NCBI GenBank assembly: GCA_964405825.1 | Contig: CAYOPI010000041.1 | Location: forward strand, 1 to 28,320 | Direction: 5' to 3' | From: JBHJGM01 sp964405825 | GTDB taxonomy: Bacteria; Verrucomicrobiota; Verrucomicrobiia; Opitutales; JBHJGM01 | Length of the DNA: 28,320 nt | Shown: piece by piece, positions 1 to 10,874 of the stretch | Layout: the number at the start of each line of letters is the position of its first letter | Position numbering within the stretch: the stretch's first letter is position 1 | Notes under the pieces: generated by a model | What the model was told of the DNA's origin: nothing | Database searches by the model: none | Seen by the model: only the letters and a program-made list of their open reading frames with translations | Position numbers and translations under genes: made by a program

Positions 1-628
1 CCAGCGCCAGAACGCCATAGATGGCCGCGTAGGTCGAGGGCTCGGGAACTTCATTCTGGAAGCGGAAGTCGTCGTAGCTCACGACGTTGATCGTGCTGGG
101 GTTGGACTGCTGCACCAGGAACAACTGCAGGAAGGTCCCCTCACCGGCAATGTAATCGTTCACCGCCGAGACCACGTCATCGTCGGGGTCGTTGGCAAAG
201 TCGTAGACGATGGTACCGCTGAAGTTGCCCGCGCCCGAACCGACAAATCCGCCGGCAAACACGTTGTTGAAGCCAAAGCCGTTCACGTCCGTGTTAACGA
301 TCAGAAAGTTGTTGATGAACGTCGAGGTCGGGTGGTCGGCCAGCAGGCTGGAATAGTCCCAGGCCAGCTCGGTGAAGAGGCTGAAGTTCTGCAGAAGAGG
401 ATCCGTGCGGGCGATGGTGCCCGTGGTGATCGCGTTCTGGAAACCGCCCGTGCCCACAACGCGCAGCTCAAGGTCCGCGTCAGTGGTGTCCGAATCGACG
501 ATTGTGGATGTAGCGGCGGCATCGACCCAGATGTTGGTGGTGTCGAAGTCGGAGAAGATTACCTGACCCGAAGCCAGGGAGGCACCAGCAAAAACGCCAG
601 CTGCCGTAAGCAACAGAGAGTGCTTCAT
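1..628 (-). CDS. PEP-CTERM sorting domain protein (3' end outside window)
   Basis: The frame is open from an ATG at 628 to the left edge, about 209 residues, with no stop seen. It starts with a signal peptide (MKHSLLLLTAAGVFAGASLA, then SGQ). The mature part is rich in Thr, Asp, Asn, Gly and Phe, as in exported beta-rich proteins. Just before the edge comes VPEPSTYAAIYGVLAL, the PEP motif followed by the start of the hydrophobic anchor of a PEP-CTERM signal. In that system an exosortase is thought to cut at or near PEP and move the protein to the surface or into exopolysaccharide. The missing end should hold only the rest of the membrane helix and a short basic tail. No Shine-Dalgarno is visible upstream. 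The mature domain is not recognised, so its job at the surface is unknown. Confidence 0.88.
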   Translation of the reverse strand, partial: MKHSLLLTAAGVFAGASLASGQVIFSDFDTTNIWVDAAATSTIVDSDTTDADLELRVVGTGGFQNAITTGTIARTDPLLQNFSLFTELAWDYSSLLADHPTSTFINNFLIVNTDVNGFGFNNVFAGGFVGSGAGNFSGTIVYDFANDPDDDVVSAVNDYIAGEGTFLQLFLVQQSNPSTINVVSYDDFRFQNEVPEPSTYAAIYGVLAL

Positions 629-858
629 GGGGTAATGATTTGAGGTTGGAGTAACGAGATGGTGAAGAAATCACCGGTTAGGGTGGTAAAAGATTCTCCC
701 AATCCCCTGCGGAGGTCAAGGGAATTCATTATGCGAAGTAGGGATTCTTCCTGATACTGCACTCTCAGTTTCCCTGAGGGCGCCATCGCGTTCTCATCCC
801 TGTGAAGAGCGGTGAGCAAGCCCCTCAACCTTCTGCCTGGCAAGCATTTGCGGCTCAA

Positions 859-1602
859 TCAGAACAGCTCCGTCTGGCGGCCCGGAAGCTCGGTGGCGTC
901 GACGCGCTCGAGCAATTCCGGCTGATCGTGGCGCGGGCTGTTCACCAGGACACTCACCGGGTGCTTGCGCAGGCGGTCATTGGGGGACGGGCGCAGCAGG
1001 TCGGCCACGGCCTCGGGCGTCTCCAGAGTGGTGTCCAGCCAACGGTCCCAGTCGGCTGAATCGAGGATGACGGGCATGCGATGGTGCAGTTCGGCCAAGT
1101 CGTCGTTGGCCTCGGTCGTCAGGATCGTGCACGACTCGATTTCGGAGCCGTCAGGGGCGCCCCAGTGCTCCCACAGACCCGCAAAGGCCAGCAGTCCCTC
1201 CCCCGCTTTGGCGTCCTTCGGAAAGATGAAAAAGGGCTGCCTGGGGCCGCGCCCGGAGTCGAGCCGCTGCCATTCGTAGAAGCCGCTGGCCGGCAGCAGG
1301 CAACGCTTGTGCCGGATCGGACCGCGGTAGGCTGGCTTGGTTGCGGCCGTTTCCGAGCGGGCGTTGATCATCTTGTAGGCGATGGATGGATCCCTGGCCC
1401 AGAACGGCACCAGCCCCCAGGTCAACACGGCGGTCTCGCGCTCGCCGGTCTCGCGATTCTGCCGGATCGCCGGCACGCCCTGGCTGGGGGCAATGTTGTA
1501 GCGCTTGCGTATTTCGGCAAAGGCATGCGCCAGCCCGGCCCGCACGGAGAACCGGCGGATGAGGACCTCCTGCTCCGCCGTAAGCGTGTAGCGCCCGCAC
1601 AT
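859..1602 (-). CDS. yedK: SRAP-family abasic-site processing protein (YedK/HMCES)
   Basis: This 247-aa protein belongs to the SOS response-associated peptidase family. These proteins form a stable thiazolidine crosslink through Cys2 with abasic sites in single-stranded DNA and so shield them from cleavage. The family marks are present: the start MCGRYTLT puts the essential cysteine at position 2 after Met removal; NARSETA has Asn80; RCLLPASGFYEW has Glu110; and LHHRMPVIL has His173. These correspond to Cys2, Asn75, Glu105 and His160 of the E. coli protein. The need for Cys2 fixes the start at 1602. The length fits the family (about 220-250 aa). The gene lies 31 bp downstream of the esterase gene on the same strand and may be co-transcribed. 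No LexA-type box is evident in that short gap. Confidence 0.95.
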   Translation of the reverse strand: MCGRYTLTAEQEVLIRRFSVRAGLAHAFAEIRKRYNIAPSQGVPAIRQNRETGERETAVLTWGLVPFWARDPSIAYKMINARSETAATKPAYRGPIRHKRCLLPASGFYEWQRLDSGRGPRQPFFIFPKDAKAGEGLLAFAGLWEHWGAPDGSEIESCTILTTEANDDLAELHHRMPVILDSADWDRWLDTTLETPEAVADLLRPSPNDRLRKHPVSVLVNSPRHDQPELLERVDATELPGRQTELF

Positions 1603-1633
1603 GCACGGACGTTCGCCCGGTTGAGGGCGCGGG

Positions 1634-3436
1634 TCAATTCAAGCCCACGCGCAGGCGCAGCAAACCGATGTCGCCGGTGAAGTCCAGCGACACCTCGTGC
1701 CGCTCAAAGGCGTTGTTGGGCGGCGGCGCGAGGGCTGAGTCGTAGAGGTCGCTCCAGCCCGGCGGGCCGTGCGTTGCCTGCGCCCGAATCGAAAGGTCCG
1801 CCTGAAACGGGTTGCGGTAAAAGCCCATCGCCACGCCCGAGGCCGTCTCCTGCTGGAAGAAGTTGCGCTGAAGGGAGTCTTCCTCGCGGTCGAGCCCGAG
1901 GGCGTACTTCATGAGGTTGACGGGGCCGCCGGGGGTGGTCTGCCCAAGCGGTCCGGCAAGTTCGGCGTTGGCGCGCTCCTGCGGGGTGAAGTGCAGGTTC
2001 TGCCAATGGGCAAAGCTCTCGGGCGCGCCCCGGGTGAGCACCTGCAGGCTCAGTCCGGTGACCTGGGCCGGCCCTCCGCTCAACTCCAGTTCGACCTGTC
2101 GCGTCCCCGCCCCCAGGACGCTGCTCTCAGCAAAGGCGCCGCCGCTGAGCGGAACGCGTTCCTCGGCAAGCAGGGCACCGCCGGCAGCGCGCTGGCGCAC
2201 CAGGGCCTCAGCCGGAGCCCCGCCGTGGTTTCCGCTGAAGACCAGGCTGTAGCGGCCCGCGTCGAGTCCGGTGGGATGGAAGGGGAAGTCCAGCAGGGCG
2301 ATGGTGCGCGTGGCCACCGGAGCGGCTCCGACCAGATCCAGCCACTGCGCGTTGGCGTTGCCGTTGAAGGCAGCGCCGCCGCTGAGGGTCCAGCCGCCGT
2401 TGCTGGCCGGCGCGTTCTCCACCAGCAGGTTGGTGTGAAAGGGAGCGATGCAGGCTGAGCCCGGGAGGAAGCCGAGGTAGCCGAGAAAGTCATCGATGCT
2501 CGCCAGCGAGACGACGACCTCACTCTCTCGCCCGAGGAAGGCCAGCGAGAACGCATGAAAGGCCCCCTCGAGCAGAAGGAAGCGCGTGGTGTTGCCGCTT
2601 TGCAGGAGGCGCTCGTAGCTCAGCGAGGCCTGGTCGGGGTCGACGACGGGGTCCCTCGATCCGTGCAGGATGAGCGTGGGCGGCAGGCCTTCGCGAATCG
2701 AGTACAGCGGCGACAGGCGCCAGGCACCGTTGATGCCCGTATCCTCGGGGTCCGGCACCGTCGCGGGCGCAGCGCCCATCACCGGCACGAAGGGCTTGGT
2801 CGCATCATTGAAGGCGATCCACGGCAGGTCCGGGATGTCCATGATCGGGTTGAGCAGGACGACCGCGTCGGGCAGGGCGCTCACGCCAAGATCGTCGGCG
2901 GGGTCATCGAAGCCGTCGATCATCCCCAGGCAGGCCGCCAGATGCCCACCGGCAGACTCGCCCACAACGCAGACACGGTTGGGGTCGATGCCGAGGATGT
3001 CCGCCGAAGCGCGAATCCAGCGCAGGGCCGAGCGAACGTCCGAAACGGCGTCAAAGAGCGTTGGCGAGGGCAGGTCGCAGAGGCGGTAGGCCACGTTGAT
3101 CGCCACCAGTCCGCGGCGGGCAAAGTACTTGGCGTCGGAGTCGTGGTTGGCCGGGCCGCCCGCGGTCCAGCCGCCCCCATGCACGTAGACCACAACCGGA
3201 CGCCGGTCACTGGCCTGCCAGCCATCGGGCCGGTAGACAAACGCCTGCAGGGGGCCCTCCGAGGTCGTCTTGAAGGTGTAGGCCACCGGCACGCTCGAGT
3301 CGTTCGTCAGCTCGTCGAGCGTGACCGTCTGCGCGGCGGAAAGCGGCGTCACCGCCAACGCATACCCGAGCACGGTCCACAGCAGCGCACACACTTTGAA
3401 CAGGAAACGCACGGGGAGATTCGTTGGCAGAGTCAT
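1634..3436 (-). CDS. Secreted alpha/beta-hydrolase (HSL/BD-FAE-like esterase) with C-terminal accessory module
   Basis: This 600-aa protein has an N-terminal signal peptide (residues 1 to about 35, ending LSAAQ), so it is probably exported. Residues 60-320 form an alpha/beta-hydrolase of the hormone-sensitive-lipase / carbohydrate-esterase-like type: oxyanion motif HGGGW at 86-90, nucleophile elbow GESAG with Ser161, and likely Asp262 (SRDPVV) and His294 (AFHAF). Such enzymes cut short acyl esters, often acetyl or feruloyl groups on polysaccharides; the substrate here is unknown. The remaining 280 residues look beta-rich (about 330-470). They are followed by a stretch around 475-520 with WQNLHFTPQE and NLMKYALGLD, which resembles a module repeated in many Verrucomicrobia and Planctomycetes exoproteins. 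It lacks the usual DPDGDG acidic run. The gene is 41 bp downstream of the sulfotransferase gene, so a link to the same glycan is possible. Confidence 0.85.
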   Translation of the reverse strand: MTLPTNLPVRFLFKVCALLWTVLGYALAVTPLSAAQTVTLDELTNDSSVPVAYTFKTTSEGPLQAFVYRPDGWQASDRRPVVVYVHGGGWTAGGPANHDSDAKYFARRGLVAINVAYRLCDLPSPTLFDAVSDVRSALRWIRASADILGIDPNRVCVVGESAGGHLAACLGMIDGFDDPADDLGVSALPDAVVLLNPIMDIPDLPWIAFNDATKPFVPVMGAAPATVPDPEDTGINGAWRLSPLYSIREGLPPTLILHGSRDPVVDPDQASLSYERLLQSGNTTRFLLLEGAFHAFSLAFLGRESEVVVSLASIDDFLGYLGFLPGSACIAPFHTNLLVENAPASNGGWTLSGGAAFNGNANAQWLDLVGAAPVATRTIALLDFPFHPTGLDAGRYSLVFSGNHGGAPAEALVRQRAAGGALLAEERVPLSGGAFAESSVLGAGTRQVELELSGGPAQVTGLSLQVLTRGAPESFAHWQNLHFTPQERANAELAGPLGQTTPGGPVNLMKYALGLDREEDSLQRNFFQQETASGVAMGFYRNPFQADLSIRAQATHGPPGWSDLYDSALAPPPNNAFERHEVSLDFTGDIGLLRLRVGLN

Positions 3437-3477
3437 TGATCGCAGGCAATGTTAATATCGGATACGATAGCGCGCTC

Positions 3478-4461
3478 TCAATCCTTCCAGCGGGCCGACC
3501 AGGCGGCGGCGTCAAAGCGCTGCCAGCCGCCCAGGGGTTCTTCAAGGAAGGCTTCGGCACCGGCGGTATCGGCGATCTCCAGGAGTTCTGTAGCGCGAAC
3601 GAAAGCCTCGCGGGCTGCGGGACCGGGCTCGGGCGCGCGCTTTTCGGAGGCGGTTGCCCTGAGCCCGAAGTCCGTGCTGGAGCGGCGCACCGCGAGCGTC
3701 TCCAGCGGCTGGGCAGGTTCCGGCAGACGGGCGAACTCCAGCAGGGGTTTCAGCCCGGCGGGGTCCTTCGTCAACGCATCGTATCCAGCCAGCCGATACG
3801 CTTTTTCCGGAAGTTGCGACAGCGGCAAGGCGAGCGAAAGATGCCACTGCAGGGCGAAGCTCAGGAGCGGATCGTTGTCCCTGCCCGCGTCGAGAAGGCG
3901 CCCGGCCAGGCGCGGCCACGTCGCCTTGAAGCGCTTGTCCTGCAAAAGGTGCGGCAGCGCAAAGGACTGCCGGGCCAGTTGGGCGTTCCTGAGCCAGCCC
4001 AGCGTCTGCCAGCTTCGCAGCACCGGCAGCGGTCGGCGCACCACAAGCAGGACCGGCACCCGCGGCCAGTTGTGATGCACCCAGCCCAGCAGGAAGTTCC
4101 AGCGCACCTCTTTGATGATGCGCCCGCGAAAGACCAGACGGGCATTGTCGCGGTCCACCCAGCGCCCCCGCAGCTTGCCCCGCAGCACCCGTGACATGTA
4201 CTGGCGCAGCCCCGCATCGGTGGAGGCGGCGTCGCGGTAGGGGAAGTAGCCGAAGCCCTGGCTCGCGGAAACGTAGCGCGGGAAAAGCGGTTCGAAGATC
4301 GAGCGCCAGCCGGAGGCCTGCTGCAGCACGCCTCCCAGCCAGGTGGTGCCGCTGCGGGGCATCCCCGTGAGGATGACCACGGCCTCGGGCGGTCCCAGGT
4401 CCAGGTGCGCCAGGTTGCGCGCGACCCCGGCGGTCTTCCGGCAGAACTGTACCGGGTTCAT
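3478..4461 (-). CDS. PAPS-dependent sulfotransferase
   Basis: This 327-aa protein has the signature of sulfotransferases that move sulfate from PAPS to a carbohydrate or other hydroxyl. The 5'-phosphosulfate loop is GMPRSGTTWL at residues 33-42, and a later LLVVRRPLPVLRSW segment fits the 3'-phosphate site. There is no signal peptide; it probably acts in the cytoplasm. The frame stays open far upstream to about 5301, but that upstream part lies antiparallel in phase to the methyltransferase and makes no sensible protein. The start is therefore the ATG at 4461, which overlaps the methyltransferase stop as ATGA (4458-4461), a sign of translational coupling. The neighbours (glycosyltransferase, FkbM methyltransferase) point to a sulfated, methylated surface glycan or lipid, but the acceptor cannot be read from sequence. 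Confidence 0.9.
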   Translation of the reverse strand: MNPVQFCRKTAGVARNLAHLDLGPPEAVVILTGMPRSGTTWLGGVLQQASGWRSIFEPLFPRYVSASQGFGYFPYRDAASTDAGLRQYMSRVLRGKLRGRWVDRDNARLVFRGRIIKEVRWNFLLGWVHHNWPRVPVLLVVRRPLPVLRSWQTLGWLRNAQLARQSFALPHLLQDKRFKATWPRLAGRLLDAGRDNDPLLSFALQWHLSLALPLSQLPEKAYRLAGYDALTKDPAGLKPLLEFARLPEPAQPLETLAVRRSSTDFGLRATASEKRAPEPGPAAREAFVRATELLEIADTAGAEAFLEEPLGGWQRFDAAAWSARWKD

Positions 4462-5240
4462 CCGGCGGTACCGCTGAGGGCTGTTTCCGACGTCGAGGCG
4501 GCCGGCGTGCGCTCGAAGGACACCAGCAGATTCTCGTAGCTGAGCAGCACGTCGTACTCGAAGCGCTCGATGGACTTGAAAAGCTCGCGCCAGGAACCAT
4601 GCACCTCGATGTACATGTCGTCGACGGTGTCCAGCCAGGCGGTGTCGGCGGCGAAGATATCCTTGTCCGAGCCTTCCACGTCGATCTTCACCAGCGTGCG
4701 CACCTCGGGAGAAGCCCGCCGGGCCAGCAGGTCGGGAAAGCCAACGGCGGGAATCGGCCCGTTCGGATCGGGCACCACCTGAAATCCCCACTTCTGCTTG
4801 CCCGCGTCGCTGATGCGCAGGTTGGTCGTTTCGGACCAGACACCGGCGTGCACGCACTCGATGTTGGCGTAGGGCTGGGTATTGCGCTCCAGCTGGGCGA
4901 AGTTGCCGTCCTCGGGCTCGATGCAGACGATCCTGGCCTCGGGGTAGTGGCGGGCGAAGAAGATGGCGGCCATGCCGACGTTGGCCCCGGCGTCGATGAT
5001 GAAGCCCGGAGGCTTTTTCGGCAGATGGTACTCGCGCTTGAGGAAAATCTGGTAGACCAGCGTCGAGTCCGAGGTGCGTCCGCGCAGGTGGATCGGGTGC
5101 TTCAACTCCCGCGGGCGGACCTTCCAATCTCCAGAAAAATGCCGGGCCATGAACAGCTTGAGCGAGCCCAGCGGACCCAGCCGCCCCAGACCATACAGAG
5201 CGTAGAAAACCGAAAGCGCGAAGAAGCGAAAGCCGGACAT
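4458..5240 (-). CDS. FkbM-family SAM-dependent methyltransferase
   Basis: This 260-aa protein is a Rossmann methyltransferase of the FkbM type, a group mostly acting on hydroxyls of sugars, polyketides or exopolysaccharides. The SAM-binding glycine motif is IIDAGANVGM at 81-90, the acidic end of strand 2 is CIEPE at 106-110, and the family-typical VKIDVEGSDKDIF lies at 184-196. The first 35 residues are hydrophobic and aromatic without a clear cleavage site, and may be a membrane-associated helix. It sits between a glycosyltransferase gene (57 bp upstream) and a sulfotransferase gene (4-bp overlap downstream). This makes O-methylation of a glycan the simplest reading. No Shine-Dalgarno precedes the ATG. 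Confidence 0.9.
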   Translation of the reverse strand: MSGFRFFALSVFYALYGLGRLGPLGSLKLFMARHFSGDWKVRPRELKHPIHLRGRTSDSTLVYQIFLKREYHLPKKPPGFIIDAGANVGMAAIFFARHYPEARIVCIEPEDGNFAQLERNTQPYANIECVHAGVWSETTNLRISDAGKQKWGFQVVPDPNGPIPAVGFPDLLARRASPEVRTLVKIDVEGSDKDIFAADTAWLDTVDDMYIEVHGSWRELFKSIERFEYDVLLSYENLLVSFERTPAASTSETALSGTAG

Positions 5241-5297
5241 GGTACAGTTGCGTTTGCGGGGGTGGTTTCTCGCAGAAGGCGCGCGACTTGGGAAGCC

Positions 5298-6212
5298 TCA
5301 ATGCGAAGGCGGGCCCGGTTGGCGCAATTGAGGCAACACCACTTCTTTCGGCATCCAGCGGGCCTGGTGAAGGCGCATCGCCAGCGAAAAGGTGGCTGCG
5401 GCGACCGGTTCACGGGCCTTGAGGTGGCGCGGCAGCCCGAAAACCACGTCCCCCAGCGCCTGGAACCACAACCCGGCAAAGCGCGGCCGTTTGAACAACT
5501 GCACCAGGTTCCACGCGCCGGCACGGCCCAGATGCCACAGCACCGAGGGAAACGGCGCGTTGAGCAGGGGGAAGAGCACCTGGTTGCGGAAGAGGTACCG
5601 CAGGCCGAAGCCCGGGTCGCGTTTGGGCGAGACGAAGTGGTGGATGGGTGCGGTGCGGGTCAGCGCAACCAGGTAGCCGGCGTCGTAAAGGCGGATGCAG
5701 TAATCACGCTCCTCGCCCCAGTGCCGCAGCGATCCGCGGTAGCCGCCCACCTCCAGAAACACGCCGCGGCGGTGCGCGTGCGCGGTCCCCACAAAGGTGA
5801 AGGTCACATAGGCCACGTCATCCTCCGGGCAGCCCGAGATGACCTCCGGGTCGATGCGCACGTTGACGTAGGGCATGGCCAGGGCACCCACGCGCTCGTC
5901 CTCAAAGTACGTCAGCGCCCGCCGGACCGTACCCGGGTCGGTGAAGACGGCGTCGTCGTCGATCGAAAAAATGAAAGGCGTGGTGGCAGCCTGGGCGGCT
6001 TCGTTGCGGCTTTCGACCAGGCCGATGCTGTTCTCATGCCGGATCAGCTTCACCTGCGGGTACTCGGCCTGAACCACCGCCGAGGTGTCGTCCTCGGAGC
6101 CGTCGTCGACCACGATCACCTCCACCGGCACGTCCTGCGCATAGACCGACTTGAGGGCGTCGCGCAGCTCGGCAGCGCGGTTCTTGGTCGTGATGGCGAC
6201 GGTGGCTTCCAT
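5298..6212 (-). CDS. Family 2 glycosyltransferase
   Basis: This 304-aa protein has a GT-A fold. The N-terminal strand MEATVAITTKNR leads to the nucleotide-sugar site VIVVDDGSEDDT (residues 33-43), and the metal-binding DXD is SIDDDAVF (Asp85-87). Further on, HWGEERDYCIRLYDAGY resembles the ED motif of inverting GT2 enzymes, where Glu/Asp serves as base. The C-terminal 100 residues are aromatic and basic but hold no clear membrane helix, so it is likely a peripheral enzyme at the inner membrane. An earlier in-frame start at 6254 is possible but would overlap the divergent ppc start; the ATG at 6212 begins exactly at the first beta strand and is preferred. It looks like the first gene of the glycan cassette. 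Sugar donor and acceptor are unknown. Confidence 0.9.
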   Translation of the reverse strand: MEATVAITTKNRAAELRDALKSVYAQDVPVEVIVVDDGSEDDTSAVVQAEYPQVKLIRHENSIGLVESRNEAAQAATTPFIFSIDDDAVFTDPGTVRRALTYFEDERVGALAMPYVNVRIDPEVISGCPEDDVAYVTFTFVGTAHAHRRGVFLEVGGYRGSLRHWGEERDYCIRLYDAGYLVALTRTAPIHHFVSPKRDPGFGLRYLFRNQVLFPLLNAPFPSVLWHLGRAGAWNLVQLFKRPRFAGLWFQALGDVVFGLPRHLKAREPVAAATFSLAMRLHQARWMPKEVVLPQLRQPGPPSH

Positions 6213-6247
6213 GACGCGCGTGGGCTCGCGGACGGCAACGGCGGAGC

Positions 6248-9127
<2,880 letters not shown>

Positions 9128-9202
9128 AAAAGGCGAAACGCAAAATGAAAAAGGGGTAAGGCGGTTAGCCGCACCTGGCTTCCGCTCCCTTCGGCGCAGC
9201 GT

Positions 9203-9991
9203 TCAACTCAAAAACGAGGCCCGGATCCTCTCGGCCACAAAGGACTCCAGGTCCTCGAAAAGCGGGGCGTGAAAGGTGCGGGGGCCGCTGGCCAGGTCGA
9301 ATTCCAAGGTCTCGCAGTGCAGGGCCTGACGCCGCATCGAGAGCATCTGCTGGTGGCGCTCGGTCCAGCCTGACTCAATGAACTCCAGATAGAGCAGCGG
9401 GTCGGGCCCATAGAGCTTGTCCCCGGCCACCGGATGGCCCAGCACCTGCGCATGCGCGCGGATCTGATGCTTGCGACCCGTTTCGGGTTCGACGCGCGCC
9501 AGCGTAAAGCCCCCACCCGTTTGAACCGGTTCAAATCGCGTGCGCGCTTCCTGAAAGCCACGGCCACTGCCCCAGGTCTGCTTGACGGCAACCGGACTCT
9601 TGGCGTCGCGGCCCAGGGGCAGGTCAACCGTCCCGGACTGGCCGCACTCGCCCTCGAGGATGGCGAGGTAGCGCTTGCGCACGCGGCGGTGTTGCAGGGC
9701 CATCTGAAAGGTCCGGGCGGCCGCCTTGTGCCGGGCCAGCAGAACCAGCCCGCTGGTTTCGCGGTCGAGCCGGCTGACCAGGTGCAGCCGGTCCTCGCCG
9801 GTGTGCGCCTTGACCGCGCCGACCAGGCTCGACCACGGCCCGTGCTTGGAGGGGTGGCAGACCAGCCAGGGCGGCTTGTTCACCGCGAGCACGTCGTCGT
9901 CCTCGTGGACAATCCAGGCGGGCAGCTCGGCGGGGTCCACCTGGTCGGGCTCGGCGCGCCAGGCGGGGTACTCGCGCCAGTGCCGGCTCAT
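9203..9991 (-). CDS. RluA-family pseudouridine synthase
   Basis: This 262-aa protein turns uridine into pseudouridine in rRNA or tRNA. The catalytic motif is LVSRLDRETSGLVLLAR, with the catalytic Asp at about residue 76. Other family marks are AVNKPPWLVCHPS near residues 37-48 and PETGRKHQIRAHAQ further on. There is no N-terminal S4 RNA-binding domain, as in RluA, TruC and related short forms, so the target site (23S rRNA or tRNA) cannot be assigned. Its ATG overlaps the stop of the upstream SDR gene as ATGA (9988-9991), so the two are probably translated together. It converges with ppc across 75 bp that hold no gene. Confidence 0.92.
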   Translation of the reverse strand: MSRHWREYPAWRAEPDQVDPAELPAWIVHEDDDVLAVNKPPWLVCHPSKHGPWSSLVGAVKAHTGEDRLHLVSRLDRETSGLVLLARHKAAARTFQMALQHRRVRKRYLAILEGECGQSGTVDLPLGRDAKSPVAVKQTWGSGRGFQEARTRFEPVQTGGGFTLARVEPETGRKHQIRAHAQVLGHPVAGDKLYGPDPLLYLEFIESGWTERHQQMLSMRRQALHCETLEFDLASGPRTFHAPLFEDLESFVAERIRASFLS

Positions 9992-10794
9992 CGGTCGCGC
10001 TGGTCACGCCACTGGGCGATGGCCTGCTTGGCCGCGGCGGCGGCCCAGGTGCGCGGCAGTTTGCTCGAGGCAAAGGCCAGAAAGCGGTTGCTCCAGCCGT
10101 TGACAACAAGTTTGCGGCCACGCTCCAGCGCACGCACGCTCTGCCCGACCACGGCCTCTGAAGTCATCCCCGAGCCGCCCTGGGGCGGGGGCGTTTCGAA
10201 ACCGGCCGCGCGGAAAAAGTTAGTCTTCGTCGGTCCGGGACAAACACACAGCACCTGGATGCCCCGGGGGGCCAGATCGTGGCTCAGGGCCAGGCTCCAG
10301 TTCATCAGAAAGGCCTTCGTCGCACCGTAGGTGGCCAGGTACGGACAGGGCTGGAAGGACGCCGTCGAGGCCACGTTCACGATGGCGCCACCGCGTTGGT
10401 CAAGAAGTTGTAAAAACTCCCCCGCCAACTGCACCGGGGCCGATACATTGACGTCGAGCATTTGCAGGTGGCGCCCCACATCCGGCTCCGGGAAGGGGCC
10501 GTAGGCGCCGAATCCGCTGTTGTTGACCAGCAAAATGGGACCGTTATCTGCCTCGTTCACAATGCTTTCGGAAACCTGCGCAACGACCCCGGGAATAGCT
10601 GCCCGATCCTGTAGATCACATGGGAAATGTCGCAGCCTCGGCTCGGAACCCAGCAACGCCGGCTCGGTCCGAGAAAGATTGCCAAGCCACGCCCGCGTAT
10701 TTAGTCTGCGAACCAGCTCGATGAACGCAGCGCCTATTCCTGACGAGCCTCCGGTGATTACCGCCGCGGCGTATTGGTCGATTTTCAATGGCAC
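9988..10794 (-). CDS. Short-chain dehydrogenase/reductase
   Basis: This classical SDR has 268 aa from the chosen GTG. The NAD(P)-binding motif TGGSSGIG is at 14-21, NNSGFGAYG follows, and the catalytic set is Ser143, Tyr156 and Lys160 (YGATK). It resembles the DltE / COG0300 group, oxidoreductases of unknown substrate, often acting on lipid or ketone groups. The frame is open back to an ATG at 10875, but that would overlap the first base of the divergent hpf gene and add 27 residues unlike an SDR. The GTG at 10794 sits 13 residues before the glycine motif, the usual distance, and is preceded by GGCGGA. The downstream pseudouridine synthase gene overlaps by 4 bp. The pairing looks like operon packing rather than a shared pathway. 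Confidence 0.87.
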   Translation of the reverse strand: MPLKIDQYAAAVITGGSSGIGAAFIELVRRLNTRAWLGNLSRTEPALLGSEPRLRHFPCDLQDRAAIPGVVAQVSESIVNEADNGPILLVNNSGFGAYGPFPEPDVGRHLQMLDVNVSAPVQLAGEFLQLLDQRGGAIVNVASTASFQPCPYLATYGATKAFLMNWSLALSHDLAPRGIQVLCVCPGPTKTNFFRAAGFETPPPQGGSGMTSEAVVGQSVRALERGRKLVVNGWSNRFLAFASSKLPRTWAAAAAKQAIAQWRDQRDR

Positions 10795-10856
10795 TGAGGA
10801 TGTTCCGCCGGTGGCGGGCCGTTGAGCACTTTTCCGTTCCTCGATAACCAACGTAC

Positions 10857-10863
10857 AGAAGGA
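10857..10863 (+). promoter_or_regulatory. Ribosome binding site of hpf
   Basis: AGAAGGA lies 11 bases before the hpf ATG. It is one of the few good Shine-Dalgarno matches in the window and fixes the hpf start. Confidence 0.65.
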
Positions 10864-10874
10864 CATACCCAACA

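Noticed and set aside
625..858. A 77-residue minus-strand frame between the PEP-CTERM and SRAP genes.
   Set aside because: Its sequence looks random, it overlaps the PEP-CTERM start and has no ribosome binding site. The stretch is more likely leader and promoter, though no clear -35/-10 pair was found.
4462..5301. In-frame N-terminal extension of the sulfotransferase across the methyltransferase gene (possible 607-residue fusion).
   Set aside because: The extension reads the methyltransferase region in the wrong phase; the ATGA overlap at 4458-4461 gives a natural start.
9128..9202. Possible terminator between the convergent ppc and pseudouridine synthase genes (GCGG-TTAG-CCGC with nearby T-rich stretch).
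   Set aside because: The stem is only 4 bp and the T-run on the minus strand is offset by several bases; too weak to list.
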